NCBI GenBank assembly: GCA_023375675.1
Contig: JALQBC010000033.1
Location: forward strand, 372,001-436,000
Source: Cytospora piceicola
Taxonomy: Eukaryota > Ascomycota > Sordariomycetes > Diaporthales > Cytosporaceae
Reading direction: 5' to 3'
DNA length: 64,000 bases
Every line of letters starts with the position of its first letter. Position 1 is the first letter of the stretch. A program made the position numbers and the translations under genes. Below the pieces are notes generated by a model, which searched no databases, was not told the origin of the DNA, and worked only from the letters and a program-made list of their open reading frames with translations. This document shows, piece after piece, positions 26,001 to 38,900 of this stretch.

Positions 26001-26900
26001 GTTCTTTTATTAAATATTATAAAGGCAACGTAATTATTTTTAATAAGGATAGACTTAAAGAACTCTATAAAAATACAGACTTCCTTTTCGGCCGATTAAT
26101 ATATAAAGTAAGCCGGACTGTTATATTAGCTACGGTAAGCTACTATTTTAAATAATTATCTTTCGGACCTTTTAAATCGATATCTTTACGTCCTGTTTTA
26201 TTAAGTATCGAGGAGGGAAATACTTTTTAAAATCTTTCTCTTAATAATTAACACTACCTTAGTTTTTAATTCTATATACCGATCTTATTTAAATATAATA
26301 CCGTCGTAAAAATATTATAATCTTCTTTAGCGGTAACTATTTATTAACCTTTAAGTAGTTAAATTAGTCCGGAACTTAAAGAATAAAAGAACCGGAATAT
26401 TACCTCGGTTTTTTTTAGTCTTAATTAATCTTAACTTTAAGTCGTTAGACGATATACGTTTCGTAATCGTGTTATAGTAAACTTAAAGATTCTAATACGT
26501 TTAAGTCTCTTTTTATAAGATTTTTATAATAAAGGAAAGGTTCCGATTATAAATACTAAATACTTTCTAACTATAAGTAATAGTTAGTATTAATTTCGGT
26601 ACGTTAAAGTAATAAAGGTATACCGGGTTTAATAAGCCTATATCGATTAGTATAATATAGAAGTAAAGAAGTAGTAAAAAAGGTATACCGGATAAATAAG
26701 CGATATACGCTAAGATTAAAGTTAATTATCTAGTAGTTTTTATACGAGAGAAGAAGATAAACCGGGTAGTAAAGTAAGCTTAGAATATAGCTTTATCGAA
26801 GCTCGAGTTAAAGTTAGTTATTTTTCGCTTAAAGTTTTTACGATAATTTTATATTTCTTTTATATTTTAGAGTTACTTAAAAAAGAGATATTTAGCGGTT
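23060..26900 (+). pseudogene. F extra region after integrase with long plus-strand frame (ORF3)
   Basis: About 3.9 kb lie between the apparent end of pol and the right LTR. From about 25,600 to 26,850 a plus-strand frame is nearly open, with stops mainly TAA/TAG. Readable pieces include LFISIKLFETFYTVRSRFRN, YIVYLLIEDKFNVILKIYIE, VSLEYSFIEARVKVS and REEDKPGSK. An upstream basic stretch (about 24,190-24,450) includes NKSVRVNLRKLFKKSLRFRK. I recognise no family. It may be a third ORF of F, a captured gene, or another insertion whose ends I could not find. Confidence 0.5.
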
Positions 26901-26927
26901 TAGGTCTTTAAACCGCTAAAGGAGGCT

Positions 26928-27229
26928 TAACGTAGTAGTTAGTAGTATTAGACCTACTAACCTTACGTCGGTATCTTTTAAAAGTATCTCGAGTATTCGT
27001 TTTAATTACTTTTTTTACTTAGATAAGAACAATATATAATAAAGTTTTACTATCTATACTTATCCCGACGTAATCAGACTTAAATATTATCTTTTTTATC
27101 TCTCTGCCTTTATTTCTATAGCCGACGGTCGTTCGAAAGTATAGGCCTTTAGGCTTACTCTTAATTAACCTTAACGTAGCGAGGCCGGTAGCTTTTAGTC
27201 CTTTATAAGGGTCACTCGCCTTTACGACA
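26928..27229 (+). repeat. F right LTR (302 bp)
   Basis: Starts TAACGTAGTAG and ends TTTACGACA, keeping the terminal CA that is TA in the left LTR. Followed by the ATAC target duplication. Confidence 0.92.
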
Positions 27230-30200
27230 ATACGCTATAACTTATAATGTTTAAAGGCTTTACTATACTTTTACGTCTTATTATTATCTACTTTTACAGG
27301 CTTTACAGCTAATAAATCTCGCTTATATAGGTTAAATTATAACGGCTTATTTAAAAATAAATAAATTATAAATAACACTAGGTAAATATTTATATATAAA
27401 GCTATTTTAAGCTTATATATTAGTTTACTTACCTTATATATAACTTAAAACGGTCTTATATACTATTAAGAATACTTTCGGGCTAAAGTCTTAAGTAATA
27501 TATAGCTATAATAAAGTTCGATAAAAACTTAATTACTTAAAATAAACTTATATTAACGATATTTTTTATTATATTATAGTTTTATAGCTATTTAAGCTTC
27601 GGCGATTATAAGTTATACTTTCTTTTAAAATATATCTTAAGCTAACGTCGGAATACCTTCTTTTAATTAATTTATTCCGATAAAATTAAATCCGTATAAA
27701 AGCTAGTTAGTAAAGTATTTCGTAGCTTTATTATAAACGTTATTTAAGTTAAACTATAGTATTAAGATAATATCGGTTTATTCGACTTTAAAATACGTTA
27801 TAACGAATATCCGGACTATTAATTTTACTATTTTATTTTTATTTTCGGACTAGCTATCGGTTTATAAGTATTAAACAGTTAAATAAGTTAGCTTAATATT
27901 TAAACCGGACTATAAGCTTTATTAAAAGTTTAAAAAAAACTTAAAATCTTTATTAAAGATAATACGTTATAAAATACTTTAGTTATATAGATATAATATA
28001 CGTAATAGTATATATACTTAATTTACAGCTATATATACGGTATTACTAAGGATAACGATAATCGTTTTATTATACTTATTTATAACCGAGAGAAAAGCGT
28101 TAAAAAAAGGTATTTTAAAGATTACTTATAGAGTATTAATAGCTAAAACGTCGGATAAAGCCGTTATAAAATCTATAATAATAGTATAAAACGAAATTAA
28201 CGGTAAAAGAATAAGCTATATTTCTTTTAATAGTTATTAGTTTTTATTATAATTTACTATATAAACCGGATAATTCTTAATATATTCGAAGACTTTCCGA
28301 CGGTAATTCCCGATTATAAACCGGTCGGTAAAGTTATATTAAACTCTGTTTTTATCGAAATAATGTTTAACGTTATAAGCTTTAGTAATAAGATTTATAG
28401 CTATTTATACCAGGATATAAAAACGTTATTTACCTAATAACTTTATAAAATATAAAAGTTTATTTATATTTAACTTAAACGATATATCCGCCTTTATTTA
28501 ATTACTTTATAATTACTAAATAATATTAGTTTAACTAATATATTTTTAATATTTTATAATAATATAATTTTTAAACGTTTAGTCGATAGAGATTTCGGAT
28601 ATATTATATAAAACGGTATTTTCTTATAATTTACCGAGTATATTATTATCTTTTATAAGCTATTAACTTATCGGTAGTTTAAAAATAATATCTGCTAATA
28701 CGTTAGTTACCTTCGGAATATAATAAACGTTTAAACTATATTAACTTAAGTACTTTAACGTAAAAATAAGCTTTATATTTATTTTAGTTTTATCTATTAT
28801 ATCGAAAGACGTTTACTTAACGATACCGATAATAGTAACGTAGTTTATAAGAATATATACAGATTATTTACAGTTTAAACTAATAACCGTATAAAGTTTA
28901 TAAACTAGCTATATTAAATAGATAACTTCGAGTTCGGTTAGCTAATATTTACGTTTAGCTATATTAATAGTTTTACTTAAATATTATAGTAAACAGATTT
29001 AAGTATAAAGTATAAGTAACTTCCGGTTTTATTTAAAATTATCGTTTAACTAAAAAATAATACTTAAAAATCTAACTTCCTTTAAAGTATTTAACTAAAT
29101 AAATAATAGCTTATTCGGGTTTTAATAAAACAAAGCGTTTTTACTTATTAAAGTTAACTTAAGATTATTAAAAAAGTATATCTTTTTTTAAGTAAGCTCG
29201 AAAGAAGTTCGATAAATATAGTTTTTCTAAACGTTACTTTTCGAAAGTTTTTTATTTTCTTATTCTTTAATAAGTATTTAAGTTTTCTGTTTTTATAATA
29301 GATCGATACGTTTAATATACCGTAGTATAAAATAGTAAAGATAACTTATAAAACTAATAAACTTTTCGAGTTACTATAGCGTAGTAAAGAACTATAGTTA
29401 AATAATAGTCTTTATCCGGTTTAAGGTATTATATATATTTAGTCCGTTAACCTTAAATCCGAGTAATTCTATTAAAAGATATCCGATAAAAGATTTCTTA
29501 GCTAATAAAGATATATAACGTTTTATAAATAGTATAAATAGCTACTTTAAATACTTTATATATTCTTCGGTAATATTAAAAAAAACGATAATATTATCGA
29601 TAAACGTAATAGTAAAATACTTAAACGGCCGGAATATATAGTTTATATACCGTTAAATATACGCCGGTAAGTTATAGAATTTTATAAATATAACTTTTAA
29701 CTGTTTTTAACTATAATAACTAACTAAAGTAAACCGTTTATAATATAGCAGATATACTTAAAACTAATAAAAAAATAAGCTTATATCGATAATAATAAGA
29801 AAAGACTTACTACAGATATTTTTAAAGACGTTTAATTAAAAAAGTAGCAGATATATATTAGGAATAATTACTTTATTAAAAGTATAAAAGTCTATAACTA
29901 TACGTTTTTTACGTTTACTTTTTACTATTTTTTATATTACGAAAATAAGTAAGCTAAATAAAGTAAACTAAGTAACTTACTTAATATAATTTTATTTATA
30001 AAAACCGTTTATTATACTATTAATAATTTTTTAGTTTTCTTTATTAAAATAGTATAGTTATTACGATATTTTCTGATTTTATTAGCCTTTAACTAAAAGA
30101 ACTTATATCTGCTTACTTTTAAATACTTAAATATTCGAAGTATTTTTAAATATATATACGAACTTACGTATAAAACGGTTTACCTTTAATATAAACTTAA

Positions 30201-33200
30201 ACGAATACCGGTATATATATATATCGTTTAATAGCTTTATTTTAAGCAGGTCTTTAATATAAGTAATACTAAGTTTTCTATTTAAACGAAGATATTTATA
30301 TATCTTTACGTTTATCTTATCTAAAGGTAGCTTATTTAAGATAAATTCTTTAATATTAGCAGGTTATTCGATATTATTTAAAGCGTTTAATATACTAATA
30401 AGTTTAAACTTAAAAGATAAGTTAATAATTACGTCTTATATAAATAGCTTAGAATAATAGAAAGGTAATTAATTATAATTTAATAAAGTTTAAATAATAC
30501 TCTTTTATCTTATACGTTTTATATATTCTTTAAAGATAAGTTCGAATAAACTTAAATAAGTATTTTTATTAATTTTTAAAGGAAAAGATAATTAATTTAT
30601 AGCTATTACGCTATAAAAGTCTTAGTTAATTAAAGTATTTACTTAACCTTCTTACTTTAACCTAAATAAGAAAGATTTAGTTTTCTTATAAGTAGCTTAA
30701 TAATAAGTATTATACGGCTTAATTATAGTAGAATTATAACGGCGAAGGCGGCTTTTACTTTATAAGTATATAAGGCGGTTTTAATAAAGACCGATACCTT
30801 TACTTATATACCGTTAAAGTAACTAAACGATATATTAGCTACCGAGTTAAAGATATTTACTTAATATAGTATTATAAATTCTTATCTTATTAATAGTTTT
30901 ATATTTAAACGTTTAAGTACTTACGCTTTTATCTTTACCGATAAAATAGTAAATAAATCGTTTAAGCTAGCTTAATAAAAGATATTAAATTCGGTTTAAT
31001 TAAAGGTATTTATTTTATCTATCTTCCGAAGATTAGTTCGGGCTTTTTAGTTTATTTTAGTATTAAATATTAGGTTTAGTATCGTTTAAGAGATTATATA
31101 TCTAAAAGCTTTAATATTATAATAGGTATTAAAAGTATAACCGGTTAAAGAACTACGCGCCTCGGTATAAGCGTATATATAGCTATAACCTTTATATAGT
31201 AATATTTAAAGTAGTATATTAAAGTTTAAAATAGGACTTTTTTATTTTATTGTATTATAATATATTTTAACGTTATTATAATAATAATAATATTTAAAAA
31301 AACGTAATTTAAACGAAAAAATATAACTATAATCGATATAATAGAAATCGTTTAAATAAAACAGATATCTTTTATAGTAAATACTATTATTTAATAGTTT
31401 TAAAGCAGATAGTTTTATATTAAAGTTATATATATCGACGTCTTCGACTATTATATATCTGTTATTTAAGGGTTTTTTTTTATCGGTAAGTTAATTGTTT
31501 TTTAAGCTTATCTGTTTATTAATATCGTTTAGTAGTTTGTTTATTATAATAGGCGTTATTTTTTTATTAACCGGATAAAAGCCGTTTTATATTAGCTTTT
31601 TTTCGTAAGCGGTATTATATTAAAAAGTATTATCGTTTATATTAAAAAGTTAAGCGTCTTTTACTATTACGTTACTTTTATTATTTTAATAAGCGAAACG
31701 TCGAAAGATCTTAAGCTAATTATAACGCTTTTACAGGTAATATCGTTTAAAAGGACTTTAGTCTATAGTATTAGTTAGTAGCTATAACGCTAGCTTAGGT
31801 AATAGCAGGTTATAAGTAGCTTATTATTAGTTTTAAATAGCCTTTTATATTTCGATTAGCTATCTTTATTATTTAAGTAATAACTTTTAATAATCGTTTA
31901 GATTAAGTTATAAAGGCTGTTTTAGTACTTAAGCTTAAGGTAAGGCTTATTTAAACCGTTAAAAGTTAAAACGGTTAACCGACGAAACCGGTTATTAAAA
32001 GCCGGCTTTTTATAGCCGGGAATAAATAAGCTAAGCTTAGTATCGCGGTAGCTTAAATCGACGTTTATTTATAATAGGCTATTATAGCTTTATATAAATA
32101 AATACGGCTTTTTTTTTAAGTATATATTAAGTTTTTTATTTAGCTTTAAGCTTATATTCGAAGTCTTAAGAGTTAACGTTATACTTAAGGTAATTAAAAT
32201 AACAGGCGACTATCTGTTTATCGATTCGGTCTTATATATTTCGAACGACGAAACTATTTAGCTATTCGGCTAAAACAGTAAAGCGATAAATACGTTAAGT
32301 AAAGTTTAGAATATTCTTATTATTTCGGGTATTACGTTACGTATATCGAAAGCTATTTAGAATTCTGTCGGTTATATTATAAAATATACTAAAGTTTATA
32401 ATAAAGTACTCTTTTTACTTTATTTATATATTAAAGTAAATAGTTAAGTTAAATCTTTTTTTATTTAATAAAGTATTTTAAAACTATAAATAAGTAAATT
32501 TAATAAAATAAATAAAAAGATTTTAATATAAGGTTTATTATCGAGTTTCGATATTAACGATATATATACGATAACGTTAAATAAACGCTAACAGGTCTTT
32601 TTATACCGTTACTTTATTATTTATATAAAATACTTTTATAAGCTTTTCGGTATTATTTTAGTTAGTATATAGTTTGAATTTTCTAAAAATATTTTCTTTA
32701 AACTTTCGGGTAAATAATAGGTTTATAAGTAGTTAAAAAACGTTAATCGATAGTTTATATTTATAGTTATATATATTTCGGCCTTTATTTCGGTTAAGAT
32801 AATAATTAAACAGGCTTTTACTTTAATTATAATTACAGATAAAGTCGTTATTATTTAAACTATTATTTAAATTATCGTCGAGGTTTTTACCGCTACCGAT
32901 TATATAGTATATATAGTTTTTAATAGGTTATATATTACTTTTTTAAGTAACGTAACTATATTAATAAAAATTTTTAAAGTAAGCTATCGGTTTATAAGTA
33001 GTATAATAAAAATTAAAAAGATTACTTAATAGTATATAAAACGACGGTATTTATAAACCTATCTTTTACTTACGTAGTCGGAACGCTTCGGTATTTTTTA
33101 ATATAAAGATTATAACGTTAATATAACATTCTTTTTTAAAACTACTCGGTAAATTCGTTTATATTAAAGTAATTTCCGGTCGGTTAAATATATTAGTTTA

Positions 33201-34354
33201 AACGGCTTATAAAACTAAATCCTTTTTTTATAGTAGTATTATAAAAATAATTAAAGATAATATAATATATAAACAGATAATTTCGATTATTAATTTAAAT
33301 AAAAGTAAAACTTTTAAATTACTATATTATATACTTTCCGTCGTTTTTAATTATCGTTCGAAGTTTTAAGTAGTCTTTTTATTTTTTTTATCTGTTTCGA
33401 CCGTTATTTCTTAGCTTTTTAACTTTTCGGGTTTTTTTATTATATAAACTACCGGTTCGATTAAAGTATAGGTAAAAAGTTAGTATTTTAATAAGAACAG
33501 AGTTTTTAAAGCGTTATAGATAATTACCTTTCGTTTACACTTTATTTAGCTTAAACCGAGTATTACTTTAAAAAATAGCCTTTATATTTTATAAAATAAG
33601 CCTTCGAACTTAAGTTTCTATAGAAATTAATAAATCGGTTTACGTTCTTCGAGGTTATAAGTATAGCTTAACCGTCGTAAGTTATAAACGTATTAGAATT
33701 TATAGTAAAACTTAATATTTTTACTAAACTAACTATATATAATAATAAGGAAATAAACGTTATCAGGCTTTTATAACTAGCAACTAAAGTAATATACCTT
33801 ATAAATATATTTTATAAAACGTTTTCGAATACGATAAAGTTAATTATTTTTATTTTAATTATTATAATAATACTTAAAGTAAAAGGTATAAAGCTATTAC
33901 TAGTTAGTATAGCTAATCGAGTACTTTAAAAAGGTAAAATTATAGTTTATAATATAAGGTCGGTATTAAGTAAGGTATTCGGTAATAGCTACCTTAATAT
34001 AACGTAAAAGTTAGATATTTTTAATAACTATATAATCTTAAGGTACTATTAAAAATATATCCGGGAAACGTATATCGAGTACGTCGTTTAAACCCGATAT
34101 AGCTATAATATAGAATTCCTATAGTAAATAACCGGTAAGTTATAGTAAATAAGTAATAATACCGGCTAAGTAAATAAAATAACGCTTTTATACTCTTCGA
34201 TCCTTTAAAATCTAAAGATTAAAGCTAATTATTTATTAGCTATTATAGTAATAATAACTCGATAACTATTATAGTATAGTCCGATAAACTTAATTCGTAG
34301 TATTAAAAGGCTAAGCGATATATAACAGAATATATCTAAATTATAGCTACTATT
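27230..34354 (-). mobile_element. E2 internal region carrying gag/pol (minus strand)
   Basis: Resumes E2 after F. From 27,230 to about 30,214 it is the reverse complement of E1 positions 2,985 down to 1 (RT catalytic block near 29,590-29,620; integrase near 28,215-27,865). From about 30,300 to 34,354 lies the gag/protease part that E1 has outside the window; I could not assign its domains by eye. Just inside the 5' LTR the minus strand reads TAGTAGC, which could be a RIP form of a TGG-type primer-binding site, but this is weak. Confidence 0.75.
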
Positions 34355-34592
34355 TAATAGTAACGATATAATATAGTAGTATATAATAAAAATAGATTTT
34401 CTCTTTTTTTCTTTATATAACCGAGTACTCTTATAAACTATATATAAACCTATAAACCTACTATAAACTTACCTTAAGTTTACTATATAATTACCGTATG
34501 TTTAACCGTCCGAATTACCGGTAAATATACAGTAAATTCGTAAGTATGTTTACAGGTAGGTTCGCTACGAACCTACCGGTAAGTATATAATA
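34355..34592 (-). repeat. E2 LTR at right end (5' LTR of E2, 238 bp)
   Basis: A direct repeat of 11,815-12,052 with the same termini, TAATAGTAACG and GTATATAATA. Followed by TAAAA at 34,593-34,597, matching 11,810-11,814. Confidence 0.92.
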
Positions 34593-35694
34593 TAAAACGC
34601 GAACGCTTAATATACTTTATCGTTATTATTAACGATATATATAAGAATAATAAGCTTAAAGCGTTTACCGAGTTTAATATTACTACGTTTATTATATATA
34701 TTATCGAGGTAAGCTATAAGCTCGAAACTAACGCTTATATTTAAATAAACGGCTAAAAGCTTTACGTTATTTTACTATTTAATATAACTAATATTAGTAT
34801 TATAATACTATACGATACTGCTGTATAAGTAATAAACTTTATCTACTGTATTTAAAAACTCGATAAAAAGTTATATATATAATACTTTAGTATTACCTTT
34901 ATACTTAAATACTTCCTTTATTATCGAATAGACTTCGGTTTTATTAAAACTAAGTTTTAAAAGAACGGCGATATTAATTAAGTAAGTACTTACTTTGAAT
35001 AGAAACGTCTTTATACTAATAAGCTCGGTTGTATATTTATCGAGATATTTAAACGCCGTTTATATAGTATAAATTCTTACTTTAAGGCTTATAGTATAAT
35101 TAAAGCTATAGCTTTAACGTTTAATAAAGTTATAACGCTAACTAAGAACGTTTTTAACGAAAACGTAAAGGCGCTATTCGGTCTACTATCCTTTTTAATT
35201 AAAAAAGAGTTAAAACTCTGTTAAGTTTATTATAAATACGTTTCGTTAGGTTATTATTTAGTCGTTACTTTATAGTTATCTTTATATTCGTTATTTTATA
35301 TCTGTTAGTTTACGGCTATTTTTATAGTATCGATAGTACGTGTAGGTAAACCGACGTTATATAGCAGGTATTTAAAGATAAAAACTGTTTTCGCTTTCTT
35401 TTTTTATAGTTAACCGTACTCTTTTCTTAATTATACCTTATACTTTTATAAGCTTTTATTTCTTTTTACTATATATATTATTATAGTTTACTTAAGCTTT
35501 TATTAGTTATTTCGTCGTATTATAATTTAAATACTATTATTATTTAAATATAGTACTTTTTTTATAAATTAGTAATAGTTCTTTTCTTTATTCTATAAAT
35601 ATAACTACTTTTATATTATAAACTTACTATTAATCTAATTACGACTATAATACCTATATCCTTATAAACGAGGATTTTTTCTTCCGGAGGTAAT
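34593..35694 (+). mobile_element. Element E1, third segment (end of ORF3 and 3' untranslated part)
   Basis: E1 resumes after E2; the first five bases are the TAAAA duplication. It is the reverse complement of E2 from about 13,250 to 12,053, apart from the E2 tandem duplication. The extra frame continues to about 35,240, and the purine-rich CCGGAGGTAAT at 35,684-35,694 abuts the 3' LTR as a polypurine tract. Confidence 0.85.
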
Positions 35695-35932
35695 TATTAT
35701 ATACTTACCGGTAGGTTTATAGCGAATCTACTTATAAACATACTTACGAATTTACTATATATTTACTAGTAATTCGGACGGTTAAACGTATAGTAATTAT
35801 ATAGTAAACTTAAGGTAAGTTTATAATAGGTTTATAAGTTTATATATAGTTTATAAGAGTACTCGGTTATATAAAGAGAGAAAGAGAGAATCTATCTTTA
35901 TTATATACTACTATACTGTACCGTTACTATCA
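35695..35932 (+). repeat. E1 3' LTR (238 bp)
   Basis: Starts TATTATATAC and ends CCGTTACTATCA. It is the reverse complement of both E2 LTRs. The terminal CA is intact here, which shows the true LTR end. The E1 5' LTR must lie left of the window; GTATA at 35,933-35,937 is the predicted target duplication. Confidence 0.9.
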
Positions 35933-38900
35933 GTATAGTTTAAAAAGTCTTTATAAAGAAGTATAATAATAAAAAGACGTTATAATATAAAGCCGGTTTA
36001 CTAAGCCGTAGCCTTTTTAAAGTAAGTAGTTTAACAACTATTATAGTTTAACAGGCTTATAATAAAGTAAACAGCCTTATAAGTAAGATAAATAACGTTA
36101 TTAATAGTTTATATATACTTAAACGACTATAAGCTATAGATATTATAAAAAAAAAGCTATAAGAAATATAGCTTACTAATAACAGGTAGTATATAATATA
36201 TATAGCTAACTGTAATACCGCGTTATTAAAGCTACTACTATTTCTACTATTATTTCTAAACGTAAAAATAAAGAAAGTCGATATATAAAAGCCTTCGCTT
36301 ATCTATATTATTCCTGTTATAATTAAAGAACGTTATTAACTAAAACCTATTATAGTTTATAATACCTATAACCTTTTATAAAAAAGTATTATCTCGGAAG
36401 TATATAAGCTATTAACCTTTTAAGTAAACCGGTAAATATATTATAAATAAGAACTCTTTATAAATAGAGTATTTAAATAAATATATAATCGCTTTTATAA
36501 AGCTTATATACCGGCTTTATAAATATATAGTAATTTTATTAAAATTATAGCTATTTTATAACGTAACTATAGCCTTATTTATACCCTTATATATATACTT
36601 ATAAATATACTTTATAGCCTTTATAATTATATAAATCTCTACGTTAATATATACTTAGTATTTATAGTAAAGGTATAAGCTATATAGTATAACTTAACAG
36701 TTATTTAGCTAAACCTTTTAATTATTTACCTTTTTCTTTATAGTTTAACTATTATTATAACGTTTATAAAATAGGTATTTATCTTCTGGTATTAATATTT
36801 TATTTATAAAGTTTTTCGGAAAGTTTTTATAATAAATAACTAAAACTATAGTTTTAAAAGGCTATATATAAAGGCTTTATAGGTTTACTATACCGTATAA
36901 ACTATATATTATAAAACTTTTTATAATACTTTATAATATACTGTTTAAATCTTTTTTTAAAATAAAGAGTTTTATATAAATTATATAGTTAATATTTATA
37001 AAAAGCTTATAAAAATCTATAGCTTTATAGGTAAGAAATAGTAAAATATATTTATAAGGTAAGCTTTATTTTTAAAACTCGATAGTTTAAACTACGTTTA
37101 TAAAGTCTTTAAATAGCCTATTTTATAATTTCTTTAAAAAAGCGTTATATTTAAGCTAAAATTTATAACTTATAATATTTAAATAGTTTATAATAAACTT
37201 ATTCGGACTAAGTTTATAAAGGATTTCCGGCTATATAAGATTTATAGTAACTATAATAAAAAATATAAGTATATTAAAAGCTTATATAATAGTAATAAAG
37301 TTTTAATAATACTAACTAATAAACCGCTAGCTTTTAATATATATTATAAGTAAGATAATATAAGTCTTAACTTAAGCTATATTATTATTATCTTACTATA
37401 GTTAATTTATAATACCGTTATATAAGTTTACTTATAAATTAGTTTAATAGATTTTTAACTAAATAAGCTTTATTTAATTTATTATAACTTATAAATCTAT
37501 TAATAGCTATTAAAATAGCTGTTAAAAAAAGAATAGTATTTATAAATTTATAATTTATAGGTAAAAAATATATTAGCTATACTTTTATAAGCTTATATAG
37601 TCCGATTTATAGCTAATATCTTATAAATCTTAAACTTTTATTTTTTAATATTAGCTATAGTTGTTATATAGTAGTATAAAAAAGTATATAAAAAGAAGAT
37701 ATATAAAATAAAATAGCTATATATAACGAAAAGCTATAACTTTTATATTATTTATAGTTCGCTTTATAAAAACGAAATCTTAAAAGCTAATATTTATATA
37801 TTTATATAAAATAATAATAATAACTTTATCGGCTATAAAAAGATTTATATATCTTTAATCGGCCTTATCTTTAAGTATTAACTGTATTTATAGGTTTAAA
37901 GCTATTTATATTAAGCTTATTACTTACCGAAACCGCTTTTATATAATTAAGTATATATTAATAAATAAATTATTCTTATATAAGTAATCTATAATATAAT
38001 TAAAAATTATTATATTTAAGCTATTATTAAATATAAAATAAAGTATAAAAACGTAGTTAAAATTGTAAAAATATAGCTATACGTATTATAGCTTTTAACT
38101 TAATACTTTTTATAATAAACCGGTTCGGTAATATAAAGCCTTATAAATTTAAAAATTTATAAGTTTACCGCTTATAATACTATACTTTATTTTTTTATAA
38201 TTAATAAAAATAAAAATAAAAATATTATTATATTACTATATATTTTTATAAAAAGCTTTACTACGTAATATAATATTATGTAATAGGTTATATAAGAAAG
38301 ATAGTAAAAGCCGGAAAACCGGAATATATACGTTATTTTATAGGTAATACTTTTTAAACTTTAAGTTTATAACTATAAATTACTATATAATAAAATTATT
38401 AATATTTTATTTAACTATAATATAGTATTTATACTTATAATATATATAAAAAGTCTTTTATTTATTTAATATATAATATTATAAGATTTATATTTAACTA
38501 TTATAAGCTTTAAATTAAATATAAAAATACTTTTAATATTATTTATAAGTAGCTAACTATACGGCTTTCTTAGCTTTAGTATATAAATAAATATAGTAGC
38601 CGGTTATTATAACTATATTATATATATATTTCCGGAAATCTTTTTTAAAAGCTACTTATTATATATAACGTTATAAGCTAAATATATAATATAAAAAGTA
38701 CTATTATAGTATAATCGAAAAGCTATAATATATATAAATTCTTTATAGTAAGAATAAAAATTAGTTTAAAAAGAATAAGTAAGCTATATAAGCCGGGCGT
38801 TTTATTAAAGCGGTATATTTAAAATATCTTTATAGCCGGGTTATATTATAAAAGTTAGCGTTATACTATAAAACTAAATAGTATAAGTATAGAAAATAAT

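Larger units (their letters stand above)
15056..27229 (+). mobile_element. Element F: large Ty3/gypsy element, 12,174 bp
   Basis: Bounded by two 302 bp LTRs (15,056-15,357; 26,928-27,229) with ATAC duplications, and a purine stretch AAAGGAGG just before the right LTR. The plus-strand order is gag region (about 15,360-19,000), RT (about 19,850-20,600), RNase H-like region (to about 21,150), integrase (about 21,500-22,350), pol C-terminus to about 23,050, and then about 3.9 kb more before the right LTR. RT and integrase resemble a fungal gypsy lineage with PIP..R..LLK.YL..QIIE and RYNLTGYI..KPIRKS blocks. It is inserted in E2 and heavily RIP-mutated. Confidence 0.9.
11815..34592 (-). mobile_element. 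Element E2 (Ty3/gypsy, same family as E1), interrupted by F
   Basis: Two 238 bp direct LTR copies (11,815-12,052 and 34,355-34,592) flanked by the TAAAA duplication (11,810-11,814 and 34,593-34,597) delimit the element. Its genes read on the minus strand: gag/protease region about 34,350-30,300, RT about 29,800-29,300, integrase about 28,350-27,850, end of pol then F insertion, and an extra frame about 14,600-12,600. Without F and its target duplication it is about 10.6 kb. It sits inside E1, an inverted copy of the same family. Relative to E1 it carries an imperfect tandem duplication of about 92 bp near 12,340-12,520. Confidence 0.9.

Noticed and set aside
34355..35932. A small inverted-repeat DNA transposon with 238 bp ends
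   Set aside because: The two inverted 238 bp units belong to different elements (E2 right LTR and E1 3' LTR); the sequence between them is E1 internal DNA truncated by the E2 insertion.
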